A stretch of DNA of 64,000 bases from UBA2970 sp965221075 (GTDB taxonomy: Bacteria; Verrucomicrobiota; Verrucomicrobiia; Limisphaerales; AAA164-E04): contig OZ244865.1 of NCBI GenBank assembly GCA_965221075.1, forward strand, positions 3,038,001 through 3,102,000, read 5' to 3'. The number at the start of each line of letters is the position of its first letter. Position 1 is the first letter of the stretch. Below the pieces are notes generated by a model. That model saw nothing but the letters and a program-made list of their open reading frames with translations, did no database searches and was not told where the DNA came from. Shown here in pieces: positions 1 through 8,044 of the stretch. A program made the translations under genes and the position numbers.

Positions 1-140
1 TCCTCTCCCCCTTCGAGCTCCATGGAGTCCACCTTCAGGCCCCCCTGTCGGCCATCGCGGCCAGCGCCGTGGCCGGGCTCCTCCCGGCCCTGAAGGCCTA
101 CCGCGCCGAGGTGGCCCGCCATCTGGCTCCGCAGGCCTGA
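1..140 (+). CDS. C-terminal fragment of an FtsX/MacB-type ABC transporter permease
   Basis: The window opens inside a gene whose reading frame begins at base 3 and ends with TGA at 138-140. About 45 residues are visible. They contain a hydrophobic segment with AxAGLLPALKAYR followed by a short basic tail ending in HLAPQA. This arrangement, a last membrane helix followed by a P-A-x-x-A-x-R-x-x-P-like cytoplasmic end, is typical of the FtsX-like permeases of MacB/LolCDE-type exporters. Two small lipoprotein genes follow on the same strand, so the permease probably belongs to an ABC system acting on envelope substrates. The family call rests on the tail alone; the rest lies outside the window. 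Confidence 0.55.
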   Translation, partial: LSPFELHGVHLQAPLSAIAASAVAGLLPALKAYRAEVARHLAPQA

Positions 141-189
141 GCGCCTCCGGCGTTGCCCGAACCGGCGCGAACGCGTATCGTGCCGTCCC

Positions 190-693
190 ATGCGGACGCC
201 GCAGCTCCTTGTCCTGACGGTTCTCCTTGGGTCGGCCTGCGGCCCGTCGGACGATCTTCCCGAGGAGGCTCGACACCACCACCATCACGAGCCCCCCCAC
301 GGAGGCACCCCGGTGGTCCTGGGGGAGGAGCTCTACCACCTGGAATTCCTGATCGAGGGCGGCAGTCTCCACTGCTACGTGCTGGACGGGCACATGCACA
401 ATTTCGTCCGCATCCAGGCCCCTTCCCTGAAGCTTCACGTGGATTCGGAAACGGCTAGCGGGCCGGCCGCCCCCGAAGGCAGCGCCGGGGCCGAGTCCGC
501 AGAATCCGAGTTCGAGATCGAGCTGCTCCCCGTGGCCAGCCGCGCCACAGGGGAGACCGAAGGGGACACCGCCCACTTCGCCGGCGAATGGCCCCTCGCC
601 CAGGAAAGCTTCAGCGCCCGCATCCCCACCATCGATATCCGGGGCCAGACCTTCGAGGACATCTCCTTCTCCCATCCCAGCGGCCATGAATGA
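190..693 (+). CDS. Histidine-rich lipoprotein, putative metal-binding
   Basis: This 167-residue protein has a short hydrophobic leader and a plausible lipobox (LGSAC, Cys17), so it is probably exported and lipid-anchored. Directly after the acylation site is a run of five histidines (His29-33) followed by another His in PPHGG, then a conserved-looking block with YHLEFL and YVLDGHMHNFVRI. The C-terminal half has few distinctive features. Histidine runs at the mature N-terminus suggest binding of zinc, copper or nickel, but the metal is not determined by the sequence. The gene lies 49 bases after an ABC permease and overlaps the next lipoprotein gene by 8 bases, so the three are likely co-transcribed. 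I do not recognise a named family. Confidence 0.75.
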   Translation: MRTPQLLVLTVLLGSACGPSDDLPEEARHHHHHEPPHGGTPVVLGEELYHLEFLIEGGSLHCYVLDGHMHNFVRIQAPSLKLHVDSETASGPAAPEGSAGAESAESEFEIELLPVASRATGETEGDTAHFAGEWPLAQESFSARIPTIDIRGQTFEDISFSHPSGHE

Positions 694-1363
694 GCCGGGA
701 CCAGGCACGGCCTTCCTGGTCCTGGCCTTGGGCCTCCTCGCCTCCGGATGCCGTCCGGCGGACGAGGCGGAGATCGCCGCCCCGCTGCCCATCCAGGGGG
801 ATCCCATCCTCCCGCTGGAGATCCTCCCGGAGGAGGAACCGCCTGGAATGCCCGGGGAGCCGGCGGCGGGCGGCGGACGGGAGCATGCAGGAACCGGCCT
901 CCCGGAGGCTCCCGCTGCCGCCGAGGAGAAGGCGGACGGGGAGCCGTTCCGGGAGATCAGCTTCGACCTCCTCGCCTCCTTCGAGTACGTGCTGCCGCAG
1001 GACATGACCCAGCCGGTCCCCGGGGAGATCGAGGGGGCCTCCGAGCTCATCCCCGAGGACATCCACTGCCTGGACCAGCAGAGCATCTCGCTGAAGGGCT
1101 TCATGCTCCCCCTCAAGGTGGAGGAGGCCAAGGTGACCGAGTTCCTGATCATGCGCGACCAGTCGATGTGCTGCTTCGGCACCATCCCCATGATCAACGA
1201 ATGGGTGAACGTCCGCATGAAGGACCAGGGCGTGAACGCCATCATGGACCAGGCGGTCACCGTCCACGGCGTCCTGCATGTGGGCGAGTTCCGGGAGGGC
1301 GGCTACCTGGTGGGCATCTACGACATGGAGGGCTCCCACATCACCGGCCCCGAGGCGCCGTAG
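686..1363 (+). CDS. DUF3299 family lipoprotein
   Basis: This 225-residue protein starts inside the end of the preceding lipoprotein gene. It has a lipobox LASGC with Cys22 as the predicted anchor. A Pro/Glu/Gly-rich linker runs to about residue 90. The C-terminal domain (about 95-220) carries the DUF3299 features: the KGFMLPL stretch, a Cys-Cys-Phe-Gly motif (Cys162-Cys163) and the later VTVHGVLHVGE block. DUF3299 proteins are periplasmic or lipid-anchored and commonly neighbour ABC exporter genes and metal-handling proteins, as in the zinc-regulated zrg cluster of Vibrio. The arrangement here, permease then His-rich lipoprotein then DUF3299, resembles that pattern, so a role in metal handling is a reasonable inference but is not shown by the sequence. 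Confidence 0.8.
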   Translation: MNEPGPGTAFLVLALGLLASGCRPADEAEIAAPLPIQGDPILPLEILPEEEPPGMPGEPAAGGGREHAGTGLPEAPAAAEEKADGEPFREISFDLLASFEYVLPQDMTQPVPGEIEGASELIPEDIHCLDQQSISLKGFMLPLKVEEAKVTEFLIMRDQSMCCFGTIPMINEWVNVRMKDQGVNAIMDQAVTVHGVLHVGEFREGGYLVGIYDMEGSHITGPEAP

Positions 1364-1671
1364 CGGCGCTCTCCCGGGACATCGGGCGATCCGGGGAGAG
1401 GATCCGGAGGCTCCCGCCTGAAGGAGCCTGCCCGGCGCCCGCTGCATGCAATCCAGGGGACATCCTTCCCGGGGCTCTACGCCTCCCGCTGGCCGATGGC
1501 CGGCAGGCGCCGGTTCCCGCCTTCGGCCTCTCCCGATCCTTCCTGGCGGAGCCACGGAGGCCGACCTGATGGAATGGAAAGGGCGGCCGGCGCCGCTCCG
1601 GGAATCCGAAGCGGCAGCTGCCGCCCTGGCGCCTTTCCGTCCGCCCCTTCAAGGGAAGGGGCGGTGGATCC
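1364..1671. other. Intergenic region between convergent genes
   Basis: This is non-coding sequence between the DUF3299 gene (+) and the MFS gene (-), both reading into it. Apart from the inverted repeat at 1369-1400 I see no gene, tRNA or repeat. Open frames through it are compositional shadows with no recognisable protein. Confidence 0.5.
1369..1400 (+). terminator. Inverted repeat after the DUF3299 gene, possible terminator
   Basis: Six bases downstream of the stop codon, arms CTCTCC-CGG (1369-1377) and CCG-G-GGAGAG (1391-1400) can pair around a loop of about 13 bases. There is no T-run, so a classical intrinsic terminator is not proven. The position between convergent genes favours a role in ending transcription. 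Confidence 0.3.
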
Positions 1672-3273
1672 CTACGGGCCAGCGTCCTCGCCCTCGATCT
1701 TCAGATCGACAGTCTTGTAGCCGCCCCTGCTCCTGAAGTAGAGGGCCAGGAGGATGTAGCTGGCAAGCATGACCATGGGAAAGATGGTCACCGTGGCCAG
1801 CGACTTCTGCTTGGCGACGGCTATCTGCTTCTCCAGCTCCGATTTCTGACCTTCGGGCAGCGCTTCGAGCTTCGCTTCGCTGTGAGCGGTGTACCTTCCA
1901 AGCACATAGCTCTTCTCTTGGTCGTCCTGGATCTCGGCGTACACCTCCGGATCGAGATCCCTGCGGATCGAGTCCTCCGCCATCTTCCCGATCCAGGGAG
2001 CGCCGATGATCCCCACCGAGAGCATGCCTATGCCGGCGATGGCGTTGAGGGTGAGCGCCCCTCCCTTGGGGCACTGCTCGGAGACCACTCCCAGCATGGT
2101 AGGCCAGAAGAAGGTCTTTCCAAGGCCGTAGAGCGTGGCGAACAGGAAGATGACGGCCAGGCCCTGGGCGCCTGATAGGAAGTAGAGACCGACGATCGCC
2201 AGGAAGGAGGAGGCGATCAGCAGTCCCACGGGGGTAAGAAGGGTGACGATGGGGCCGGCGAACCAGAACCGCAGCACCGCCATGATGGCCGAGGTGTAGA
2301 CCAGAACCCAGAGCGGGCTGTATCCCGCAGCGTCCAGAGGAGCCGCCATGATCCCGGTGATGGCTCCGTCGGTGCCCAGCTCGGTGATGGCCAGGGGCAT
2401 CATCACCAGGCAGAGGAAGATCAGGATCGGGCGTCCCAGGGACCGGCAGTAGGCCCAGAAGCCCAGGGTCGAGGCCCCCACCAGGGTCCATGTCAGCCAG
2501 GTCTCGAAACCGAACACCTGGCCCAGCTGGCTGAAGATCAGCACGGAGGCCAGCAGGGCGCCGCACGCGCCGAACTCGGCCAGCATCTCCCGGTAGGTCG
2601 TTCCCGACTTGACCCGCTCGGTGACCGGGAAGTCGGCCCGCACCAGCATGACCAGATAGACCACCGCGGGAATGGCGATGAGGTAGATGAGAACCCTCCA
2701 GTCCTGTCCCACCCAGCCTCCGGCATCGCCCTGGCTGAGGGCGATGGTCAGGACGCCGGCCAGGACCAGTCCTCCGGGCCAGCCGGCGTGGAGGATGTTG
2801 AGCCACTTGGTCTTGTCCCTGCGGAACATGGTGGCCACCACCGGATTGATGAAGGCCTCCACCGTTCCGTTCCCGAGGCCCAGGATCACCGATCCGGCGT
2901 AGAGCAGCCAGTAGGCCTGGTCCTGCATCTCGGCCATCGCCTCCCCTTCGGCCCCGCTCACCATGCCGTAGGCCGCGATCGCCAGGGCCGCGTAGATCGC
3001 GTAGCAGACGAAGCTGAAGTACATCGCCGTCTTGTAGCCGATGCGGTCGATGACCAGGCTGAAGACGATGATGCTGATGGCGAAGGGCCAGATCCCCGCC
3101 CCGAAGAGCTCCCCCGCCTGGACCTCGTCCAGGCCGAAGGTCGCGGGCCACAGCGCGGGATCGTTGACCATGAAGGCCCGGGTGATGAAGGCGAAGGCGG
3201 TGGTGATCAGGGCGATGAAGCATCCCCAGAACAGCATCTGATCACCGGAGGACGGTCGGGCGTCGTTACTCAT
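1672..3273 (-). CDS. MFS transporter
   Basis: This 533-residue protein has about twelve hydrophobic segments in the major facilitator arrangement, including DRIGYKTA after the second helix and a helix with GLGNGTVEAFINP. The pattern resembles MFS permeases of planctomycetes and verrucomicrobia that are often annotated as sugar or nucleoside transporters. Residues about 440-495 form a charged insertion (PEVYAEIQDDQEKS and a Lys/Glu-rich stretch) before the last helix. It starts at an ATG without a clear Shine-Dalgarno. The Gfo/Idh/MocA oxidoreductase upstream, 45 bases away on the same strand, suggests carbohydrate import and oxidation as a unit. The substrate cannot be told from the sequence. 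Confidence 0.85.
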   Translation of the reverse strand: MSNDARPSSGDQMLFWGCFIALITTAFAFITRAFMVNDPALWPATFGLDEVQAGELFGAGIWPFAISIIVFSLVIDRIGYKTAMYFSFVCYAIYAALAIAAYGMVSGAEGEAMAEMQDQAYWLLYAGSVILGLGNGTVEAFINPVVATMFRRDKTKWLNILHAGWPGGLVLAGVLTIALSQGDAGGWVGQDWRVLIYLIAIPAVVYLVMLVRADFPVTERVKSGTTYREMLAEFGACGALLASVLIFSQLGQVFGFETWLTWTLVGASTLGFWAYCRSLGRPILIFLCLVMMPLAITELGTDGAITGIMAAPLDAAGYSPLWVLVYTSAIMAVLRFWFAGPIVTLLTPVGLLIASSFLAIVGLYFLSGAQGLAVIFLFATLYGLGKTFFWPTMLGVVSEQCPKGGALTLNAIAGIGMLSVGIIGAPWIGKMAEDSIRRDLDPEVYAEIQDDQEKSYVLGRYTAHSEAKLEALPEGQKSELEKQIAVAKQKSLATVTIFPMVMLASYILLALYFRSRGGYKTVDLKIEGEDAGP

Positions 3274-3318
3274 GGAGTCTGGAAGCGTAGTTTCCTGTGG
3301 ATGGAGGGTGCGGCTCGC

Positions 3319-4431
3319 CTAGAGGGTGAAGTCCGGAAGGGGGACGATCTGGCCGCCCCGGAGCGCGCTCTGGTGGGCGCAGATGCCGACGCAGGTCCAG
3401 TTGGCGGCGGTGCGGGCGTCGGGCCAGGGATCGCGGTCCTCGGCCAGGGCGGAGAGGAACTCGTGTACCATGTGGGGGTGGCTGCCGCCGTGGCCCCCTC
3501 CCTGCACGAAGGAGAGGTGCTGGTCGTCCTCGATCGACTGGGTGAACTTGCGGATAGGCTCGGGCAGGAGGTGGGCGAAGTCCGGGATCTCGACCTTCTC
3601 GGGGATCTCCCTCTCGGGCCGCTTGGCCACGTGGAGGATGTGGGGCTCGCCCTCCACCAGGGACCACTCGAAGCTCTTTTTGCTGCCGTAGACGTCGATG
3701 CTCTCCCGGTACTGGCGGGCCACGTCGTAGAGGAAGCGCCAGATGTGGGCGGCCACGTCGGAGTCCCGGATCTTGATGTGGCAGGTCTCCACCGCGAAGG
3801 AGTTGCCGCTCTTCTGAGCGATGTCCGGGCGCACCGTCCCGCTTCCGAAGCAGCTGACCGACTCGGCCCTGCCCCCGGCCAGGCCCAGGCAGGGGCCCAC
3901 CACGTGGGTGGCGTAGTGCATGGGGATCATCCGCTGCCAGTACTCGGGCCATCCGTCCATGTCCTGGGGATGGCTGGCCGCCAGGTACTGCAGGCAGCCC
4001 AGCTCCCCCCTGCGGAGGAGATCCCTCAGGTAGAGGAACTCGCGGCTGTAGACCACGGTCTCGGCCATCATGTAGCGGCGCCCGGTCTCCTCCACCGCCC
4101 GGCAGACCTCCTGGCAGTCCTCCACGGTGGTGCCCATGGGCACGGTGCACATCACGTGCTTGCCGGCCCGCAGGGCCTGGACCGACTGGGCCGCGTGATC
4201 CCCGATCGGCGAGTTGATGTGGACCGCGTCGATCTCGGGATCGGCGAGCAGATCGGAGAGCCGGGTGTAGCGCCTGGGGATCCCGAAGTGGTCGGCGACG
4301 CGGTCCAGCTCCCCCCGGTCGCGGCGGCACACCGCCACCAGGTCGGCCAGGGGATGGGCCTGGTGGATGGGAAGGAACTCGGCGCCGAAGCCCAGCCCGA
4401 CCACCGCCACCCTGAATCTCGGTCCGCTCAT
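3319..4431 (-). CDS. Gfo/Idh/MocA family oxidoreductase
   Basis: This 370-residue protein begins with a Rossmann fold (VAVVGLGFGAEF) for NAD(P) binding, followed by a segment equivalent to the DAVHINSP and GKHVMCTVP steps that usually carry the EKP motif; here the position reads TVP, so the usual catalytic-site Lys is replaced. The C-terminal alpha/beta substrate domain follows from about residue 130. Family members oxidise or reduce sugars, inositols and related polyols. It is encoded just upstream of the MFS transporter on the same strand, so it may act on the imported substrate. The loss of the EKP lysine could mean altered catalysis. Specific activity unknown. Confidence 0.85.
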   Translation of the reverse strand: MSGPRFRVAVVGLGFGAEFLPIHQAHPLADLVAVCRRDRGELDRVADHFGIPRRYTRLSDLLADPEIDAVHINSPIGDHAAQSVQALRAGKHVMCTVPMGTTVEDCQEVCRAVEETGRRYMMAETVVYSREFLYLRDLLRRGELGCLQYLAASHPQDMDGWPEYWQRMIPMHYATHVVGPCLGLAGGRAESVSCFGSGTVRPDIAQKSGNSFAVETCHIKIRDSDVAAHIWRFLYDVARQYRESIDVYGSKKSFEWSLVEGEPHILHVAKRPEREIPEKVEIPDFAHLLPEPIRKFTQSIEDDQHLSFVQGGGHGGSHPHMVHEFLSALAEDRDPWPDARTAANWTCVGICAHQSALRGGQIVPLPDFTL

Positions 4432-4512
4432 GCTTGCCGGGGAAGGCGCGGGGATCGAGCGCGGCAGGCGGCCGTCGGGGGCCCTGCCGGCCGCTCCAGT
4501 CCGGATCCCGGC

Positions 4513-4764
4513 TCAGACATCGCGGTGCGAGCCGTCGCAGTAGGGCGGGCCGGCGCTGTGCTTGCAGGCGCACCAGGCCACGGAACGCTCCTCGGCGATC
4601 TCCACCTTCAACGGCTTGAAGCCAGTCCCCTTGTGGGAGCCGTCGCAGAAGGGCTGGCCCTGGGAGCGTCCGCAGCTGCACCACCAGTAGGTTCCCGGAG
4701 CCACGTCGGACTGGACGACAGGGCTCCTGCCGGCGATCTGGGGTCGGGTCACGGGCCGCATCAT
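4513..4764 (-). CDS. Dual CDGSH iron-sulfur domain protein
   Basis: This 83-residue protein contains two complete CDGSH-type cluster motifs, C-x-C-x8-C-D-G-S-H: Cys29, Cys31, Cys40, His44 and Cys65, Cys67, Cys76, His80. Each would bind a redox-active [2Fe-2S] cluster through three cysteines and one histidine. Two motifs in one small soluble chain resemble the mitochondrial MiNT/CISD3 type and its bacterial relatives, rather than single-motif, membrane-anchored mitoNEET. No signal peptide or membrane segment is present. The start is the first of two adjacent ATG codons. It lies 81 bases upstream of the oxidoreductase gene on the same strand. The biological role of bacterial members is not well defined. 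Confidence 0.92.
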   Translation of the reverse strand: MMRPVTRPQIAGRSPVVQSDVAPGTYWWCSCGRSQGQPFCDGSHKGTGFKPLKVEIAEERSVAWCACKHSAGPPYCDGSHRDV

Positions 4765-4874
4765 GGAAGGAGGAGCCGCCTTCCGTCAACCCGCCGATTC
4801 CAATCTCGTCCCGCCCCGGCGCCTCGGCTAGGGTCGCCCGAGCGGGGTTCAGATGGAGTCCACCGACCAGAGAG

Positions 4875-5894
4875 ATGGCTGAAGAGGGGAAGGCGTCCGG
4901 GACGGATCTTCCGGGCCCCGCCCAGCTGCGCCGGGCCTGGCGCTGGATGGTCGCCGCACGGCTGCTGGACGACAAGCTGGCGGCCATGTACCGGGCGGGC
5001 CGGATCTACGGCGGGGTGTTCCTGGGCCGGGGGCAGGAGGCCCTGAGCGTGGCCCTGGGGCAGGCCCTCAGGCCCTCGGACATCTTCGCTCCCCTGATCC
5101 GGGACGGGGCCGGACGTCTGGCCTTCGGCGAGACGGTGATGGATGCCCTGCGCACCTGCCTGGGCTCGCCGCTGGGGCCCATGCGGGGCCGCGACGGCAA
5201 CGTCCACCGGGGACGCCCCCGCAAGGGCTACCTGCCCATGCTCAGCCATCTGGGGGCCATGATCTCGGTGGTCTGCGGGATGCTCATGGCCCGGAGGCTC
5301 CAGGGCAGCCGGGACTCCGTCGGCGCCACCTGCATCGGGGACGGCGGCACCTCCACCGGCGCCTTCCACGAGGGGATCAACCTGGCCGCGGTCGAGCGGC
5401 TGCCGGTGGTGGTGGTGGTGGCCAACAACCACTACGCCTACTCCACCCCCACCGATCGGCAGTTCGCCTGCCGGTCCCTGGCGGACAAGGCCCGGGGCTA
5501 CGGCATCGAGGAGCACCAGGTGGACGGCACCGACCTGATCGACTGCTGCCGGGGGATCGGCCGGGCGGTCGAGCGGGCCCGGGACGGGGGCGGGCCGCAG
5601 ATGGTGGTCGCCGAGCTGCTGCGGCTCTGCGGGCACGGAGAGCACGATCCCGCCGACTACGTCAGGGACGACATCAAGCGATCCAGGGCGGGACGCGACT
5701 GCCTGGAGGTGGCTGAGCAGAGCCTCCAGGCCATGGGTGTCCTGGACAGCGGCCGCATCGCCAGGGAGCGCGAGGAGGTGGCCCGGGAGATCGAGGAGGC
5801 CTCCCAGCAGGTGATTCGCGAGGGCGGCCCCGATCCCTTCCGCCACGACTGGTGCGCCCTCTCCACCCGGAGGCTGGCCGATCCTCCCCGGTAG
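4875..5894 (+). CDS. pdhA: 2-oxoacid (pyruvate-type) dehydrogenase E1 component, alpha subunit
   Basis: This 339-residue protein is the thiamine-diphosphate-binding alpha subunit of an E1 heterotetramer, which decarboxylates a 2-oxoacid and transfers the acyl group to the lipoyl arm of E2. The ThDP-binding motif is complete: GDG at 155-157 and NN at 184-185, with the GAFHEG helix between. The conserved HLG step (SHLGAMI) is also present. Length and layout fit PdhA, AcoA and branched-chain E1alpha alike, so the substrate (pyruvate, acetoin or branched-chain 2-oxoacid) is not settled. E1beta starts 5 bases after the stop, and E2 follows. No E3 gene is adjacent. Confidence 0.88.
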   Translation: MAEEGKASGTDLPGPAQLRRAWRWMVAARLLDDKLAAMYRAGRIYGGVFLGRGQEALSVALGQALRPSDIFAPLIRDGAGRLAFGETVMDALRTCLGSPLGPMRGRDGNVHRGRPRKGYLPMLSHLGAMISVVCGMLMARRLQGSRDSVGATCIGDGGTSTGAFHEGINLAAVERLPVVVVVANNHYAYSTPTDRQFACRSLADKARGYGIEEHQVDGTDLIDCCRGIGRAVERARDGGGPQMVVAELLRLCGHGEHDPADYVRDDIKRSRAGRDCLEVAEQSLQAMGVLDSGRIAREREEVAREIEEASQQVIREGGPDPFRHDWCALSTRRLADPPR

Positions 5895-5899
5895 GCGGC

Positions 5900-6862
5900 A
5901 TGCACACCTATCTAGAGGCCATCAGGGAGGCCCAGCACCATCTGCTCAGGACCGATCCCCGGGTCTTCGTCTACGGGCAGGACGTGGGGGCCTACGGGGG
6001 GGCCTTCAAGGCGACCCGGGGGCTGAAGGAGGAGTTCCCGGACCGGGTCCTCGACGCCCCCATCAGCGAGGACGCCATCGTGGGCAGCGCCATCGGCGCC
6101 GCCATCGAGGGCATGCGTCCCATCGTGGAGATGCAGTTCGCCGACTTCTCCACCGTGGGATTCAACCAGATCGTCAACCACGCCGGCGCCTACTTCTGGC
6201 GCACGGGCGTCCCCCTTCCCATTACCATCCGGCTGCCCAGCGGGGGCATCGACGGGGGCGGCCCCTTCCACTCGCAGAGCCTGGAGGCCATATACGCCCA
6301 CTATCCGGGCCTGGTGGTGATGGCCCCGGCCACCGTGGAGGACGCCCATTCCATGCTGGTGGAGTCGGTGGAGATCGACGATCCGGTGATCTTCTGCGAG
6401 CACAAGTTCCTCTACAACCACCTCAAGTCCCCCTCCCTGCAGTCGGACTCCCTGCCCGCGGGACGCGCCCGCATCGCCCGCACCGGGCGCCACGCCACCG
6501 TGGCCACCTACAGCGCCATGCTCCACGAGGTGCTGGCGGCGGCCCGCGAGCTGGCCCAGGAGGGAGTGGAGCTGGAAGTGGTCGACCTGCGCTGCGTCAA
6601 GCCCCTGGACACCGACACCGCCATGGCCAGCGTGGCGCGCACCGGCCGGTTCCTGTGCGTCGCCGAGGCCTGGCCCTGGGGCGGAGCCACCACCGAGCTG
6701 ATCTCCCGGATATCCAGCGAGGGCTTCCACCTGCTGGACGCCCCGCCGATGCGGATCAACTCCCGCGACACCCCGATTCCCTACCACCCCGACCTGTGGT
6801 CCGCCCACCGCCCCACCTCCGGCTCGATCCTGGGCGCGGTGCGCAGGCTGCTGCAGTTCTGA
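5900..6862 (+). CDS. pdhB: 2-oxoacid (pyruvate-type) dehydrogenase E1 component, beta subunit
   Basis: This 320-residue protein partners the alpha subunit to form E1. It shows the family landmarks: GQDVGAYGGAFK near the N-terminus, the FPDRVLDAPISE stretch and the EMQFADF segment. The C-terminal transketolase domain includes VVDLRCVKPLDTD. I chose the ATG at 5900 (MHTYLEA...), not the in-frame ATG at 5852, because the upstream option overlaps the alpha gene by 43 bases and adds a non-conserved tail, while MHTYLEAIREAQ matches normal E1beta N-termini. The gene is tightly packed between E1alpha and E2, which implies one transcript. Confidence 0.9.
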   Translation: MHTYLEAIREAQHHLLRTDPRVFVYGQDVGAYGGAFKATRGLKEEFPDRVLDAPISEDAIVGSAIGAAIEGMRPIVEMQFADFSTVGFNQIVNHAGAYFWRTGVPLPITIRLPSGGIDGGGPFHSQSLEAIYAHYPGLVVMAPATVEDAHSMLVESVEIDDPVIFCEHKFLYNHLKSPSLQSDSLPAGRARIARTGRHATVATYSAMLHEVLAAARELAQEGVELEVVDLRCVKPLDTDTAMASVARTGRFLCVAEAWPWGGATTELISRISSEGFHLLDAPPMRINSRDTPIPYHPDLWSAHRPTSGSILGAVRRLLQF

Positions 6863-6868
6863 CTCCCC

Positions 6869-8041
6869 ATGCAGCGCACCCCCATCGTCATGCCCCAGCT
6901 GGGGGAGTCGATCGCCGAGGCCACCATCATCGACTTCCTGGTCCGGGAGGGCGAGGAGGTGGAGATCTACCAGGACATCATCGAGGTGGAGACCAACAAG
7001 GCCACCATGAACGTCACCGCCCCGGCCTCGGGGGTGGTCCGGGAGTTCACCGCGAGCATCGACGAGAGCTACCCGGTGGGCTCGGTGCTGGGGCACATCG
7101 AGTCGGAGGAGGGCCCGGCCCCCCCGCCGCCGCCGCTCCCGGAGAAGCCCAGGGAGGAGCCCGAGCCGCCGCCACGGGCCGCGCCCGAGGTCAAGCCCAC
7201 CCTGGGTCCCCTGCCGGTCCCGGCCGACAGCTACGGGGCCACCTACCTCTCTCCCCGGCTCAAGGCCCGCATGCAGGAGCTGGCGCTGCGCCGGGCGGAT
7301 CTGGCCGGCCTGGTCGGATCGGGGGCCGGGGGCCGGGTCACGGTCCAGGACTTCGAGCGCTTCGTCGCCGAGCTGGACCGGGCCGAGATGAGCCAGGCCT
7401 CCTCCATGCGGGTGGCGGTGGCCGACGCCATGAGCCGCAGCTGGACCCGGCCCCTGGCCACGGTGGGCCTCCCCGTCGGCATGGACGCCCTGCTGCGCCA
7501 CCGCAGGGACCTGGACCCCCGGCCCGGCCCCACCCTCTACGCCATCCGGGCGCTGGCCCGGGCCCTCAGCGAGAACAACAAGCCGGGCGGGCGCCTGATC
7601 GGGCGCAACATCGTCCACCCGGCCTCGATCGACATCGGCTTCGCGGTCGAGGCCGAGGACGGGGTGCTGGTCCCGGTGCTCCGCAACGCCGACAGGCAGC
7701 CGCTCAAGGAGCTGGCGGTCCGCTACCGGGAGCTGATGTCCATGGCCAGGGAGCGCCGGGTTCCTCCCGGATCGATGGGCAACTCGGTGGCCACGGTCAC
7801 CAACTACGGCACCTTCGGCCTGACCTGGGCCACTCCCATACCCCTGCCCGAGCAGACCCTGGTGCTGGGCCTGGGGGCCGCCCGCAAGGAGCCGGTCTGG
7901 GAGGAGGAGCAGGAGGCCTTCCGTCCGGCCACCCGGGCCAGCCTCACCCTGAGCTTCGACCACCGGGTCCTGGACGGAGGAGCGGCCGGGCGGCTGCTCT
8001 CCCGCGTCTCGCAGCTGATGCAGGAGCCGGAGTCGCTCTAG
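6869..8041 (+). CDS. pdhC: 2-oxoacid dehydrogenase E2, dihydrolipoamide acyltransferase
   Basis: This 390-residue protein has the E2 architecture: an N-terminal lipoyl domain with the modified lysine in EVETNKATM (Lys44), a Pro-rich linker (about 85-115), a peripheral subunit-binding domain (about 127-170, YLSPRLKARM) and the C-terminal catalytic acyltransferase domain ending with FDHRVLDGG, whose His365 and Asp369 match the HxxxD active site. It accepts an acyl group from E1 and transfers it to CoA. The single lipoyl domain is shorter than in enteric PdhC. It starts 6 bases after E1beta. The stop is 3 bases from the convergent end of htpG, leaving no room for a conventional terminator. Confidence 0.9.
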   Translation: MQRTPIVMPQLGESIAEATIIDFLVREGEEVEIYQDIIEVETNKATMNVTAPASGVVREFTASIDESYPVGSVLGHIESEEGPAPPPPPLPEKPREEPEPPPRAAPEVKPTLGPLPVPADSYGATYLSPRLKARMQELALRRADLAGLVGSGAGGRVTVQDFERFVAELDRAEMSQASSMRVAVADAMSRSWTRPLATVGLPVGMDALLRHRRDLDPRPGPTLYAIRALARALSENNKPGGRLIGRNIVHPASIDIGFAVEAEDGVLVPVLRNADRQPLKELAVRYRELMSMARERRVPPGSMGNSVATVTNYGTFGLTWATPIPLPEQTLVLGLGAARKEPVWEEEQEAFRPATRASLTLSFDHRVLDGGAAGRLLSRVSQLMQEPESL

Positions 8042-8044
8042 CGC

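Noticed and set aside
1446..1736. Open frames between the DUF3299 and MFS genes
   Set aside because: Translations are Arg/Pro/Gly-rich with no family features and overlap the convergent gene ends; such shadows are common in G+C-rich DNA.
2788..5046. Very long plus-strand frame across the MFS and oxidoreductase genes
   Set aside because: It is antisense to two well-supported genes and reads as His/Val/Gly-rich repeats typical of mirror frames.
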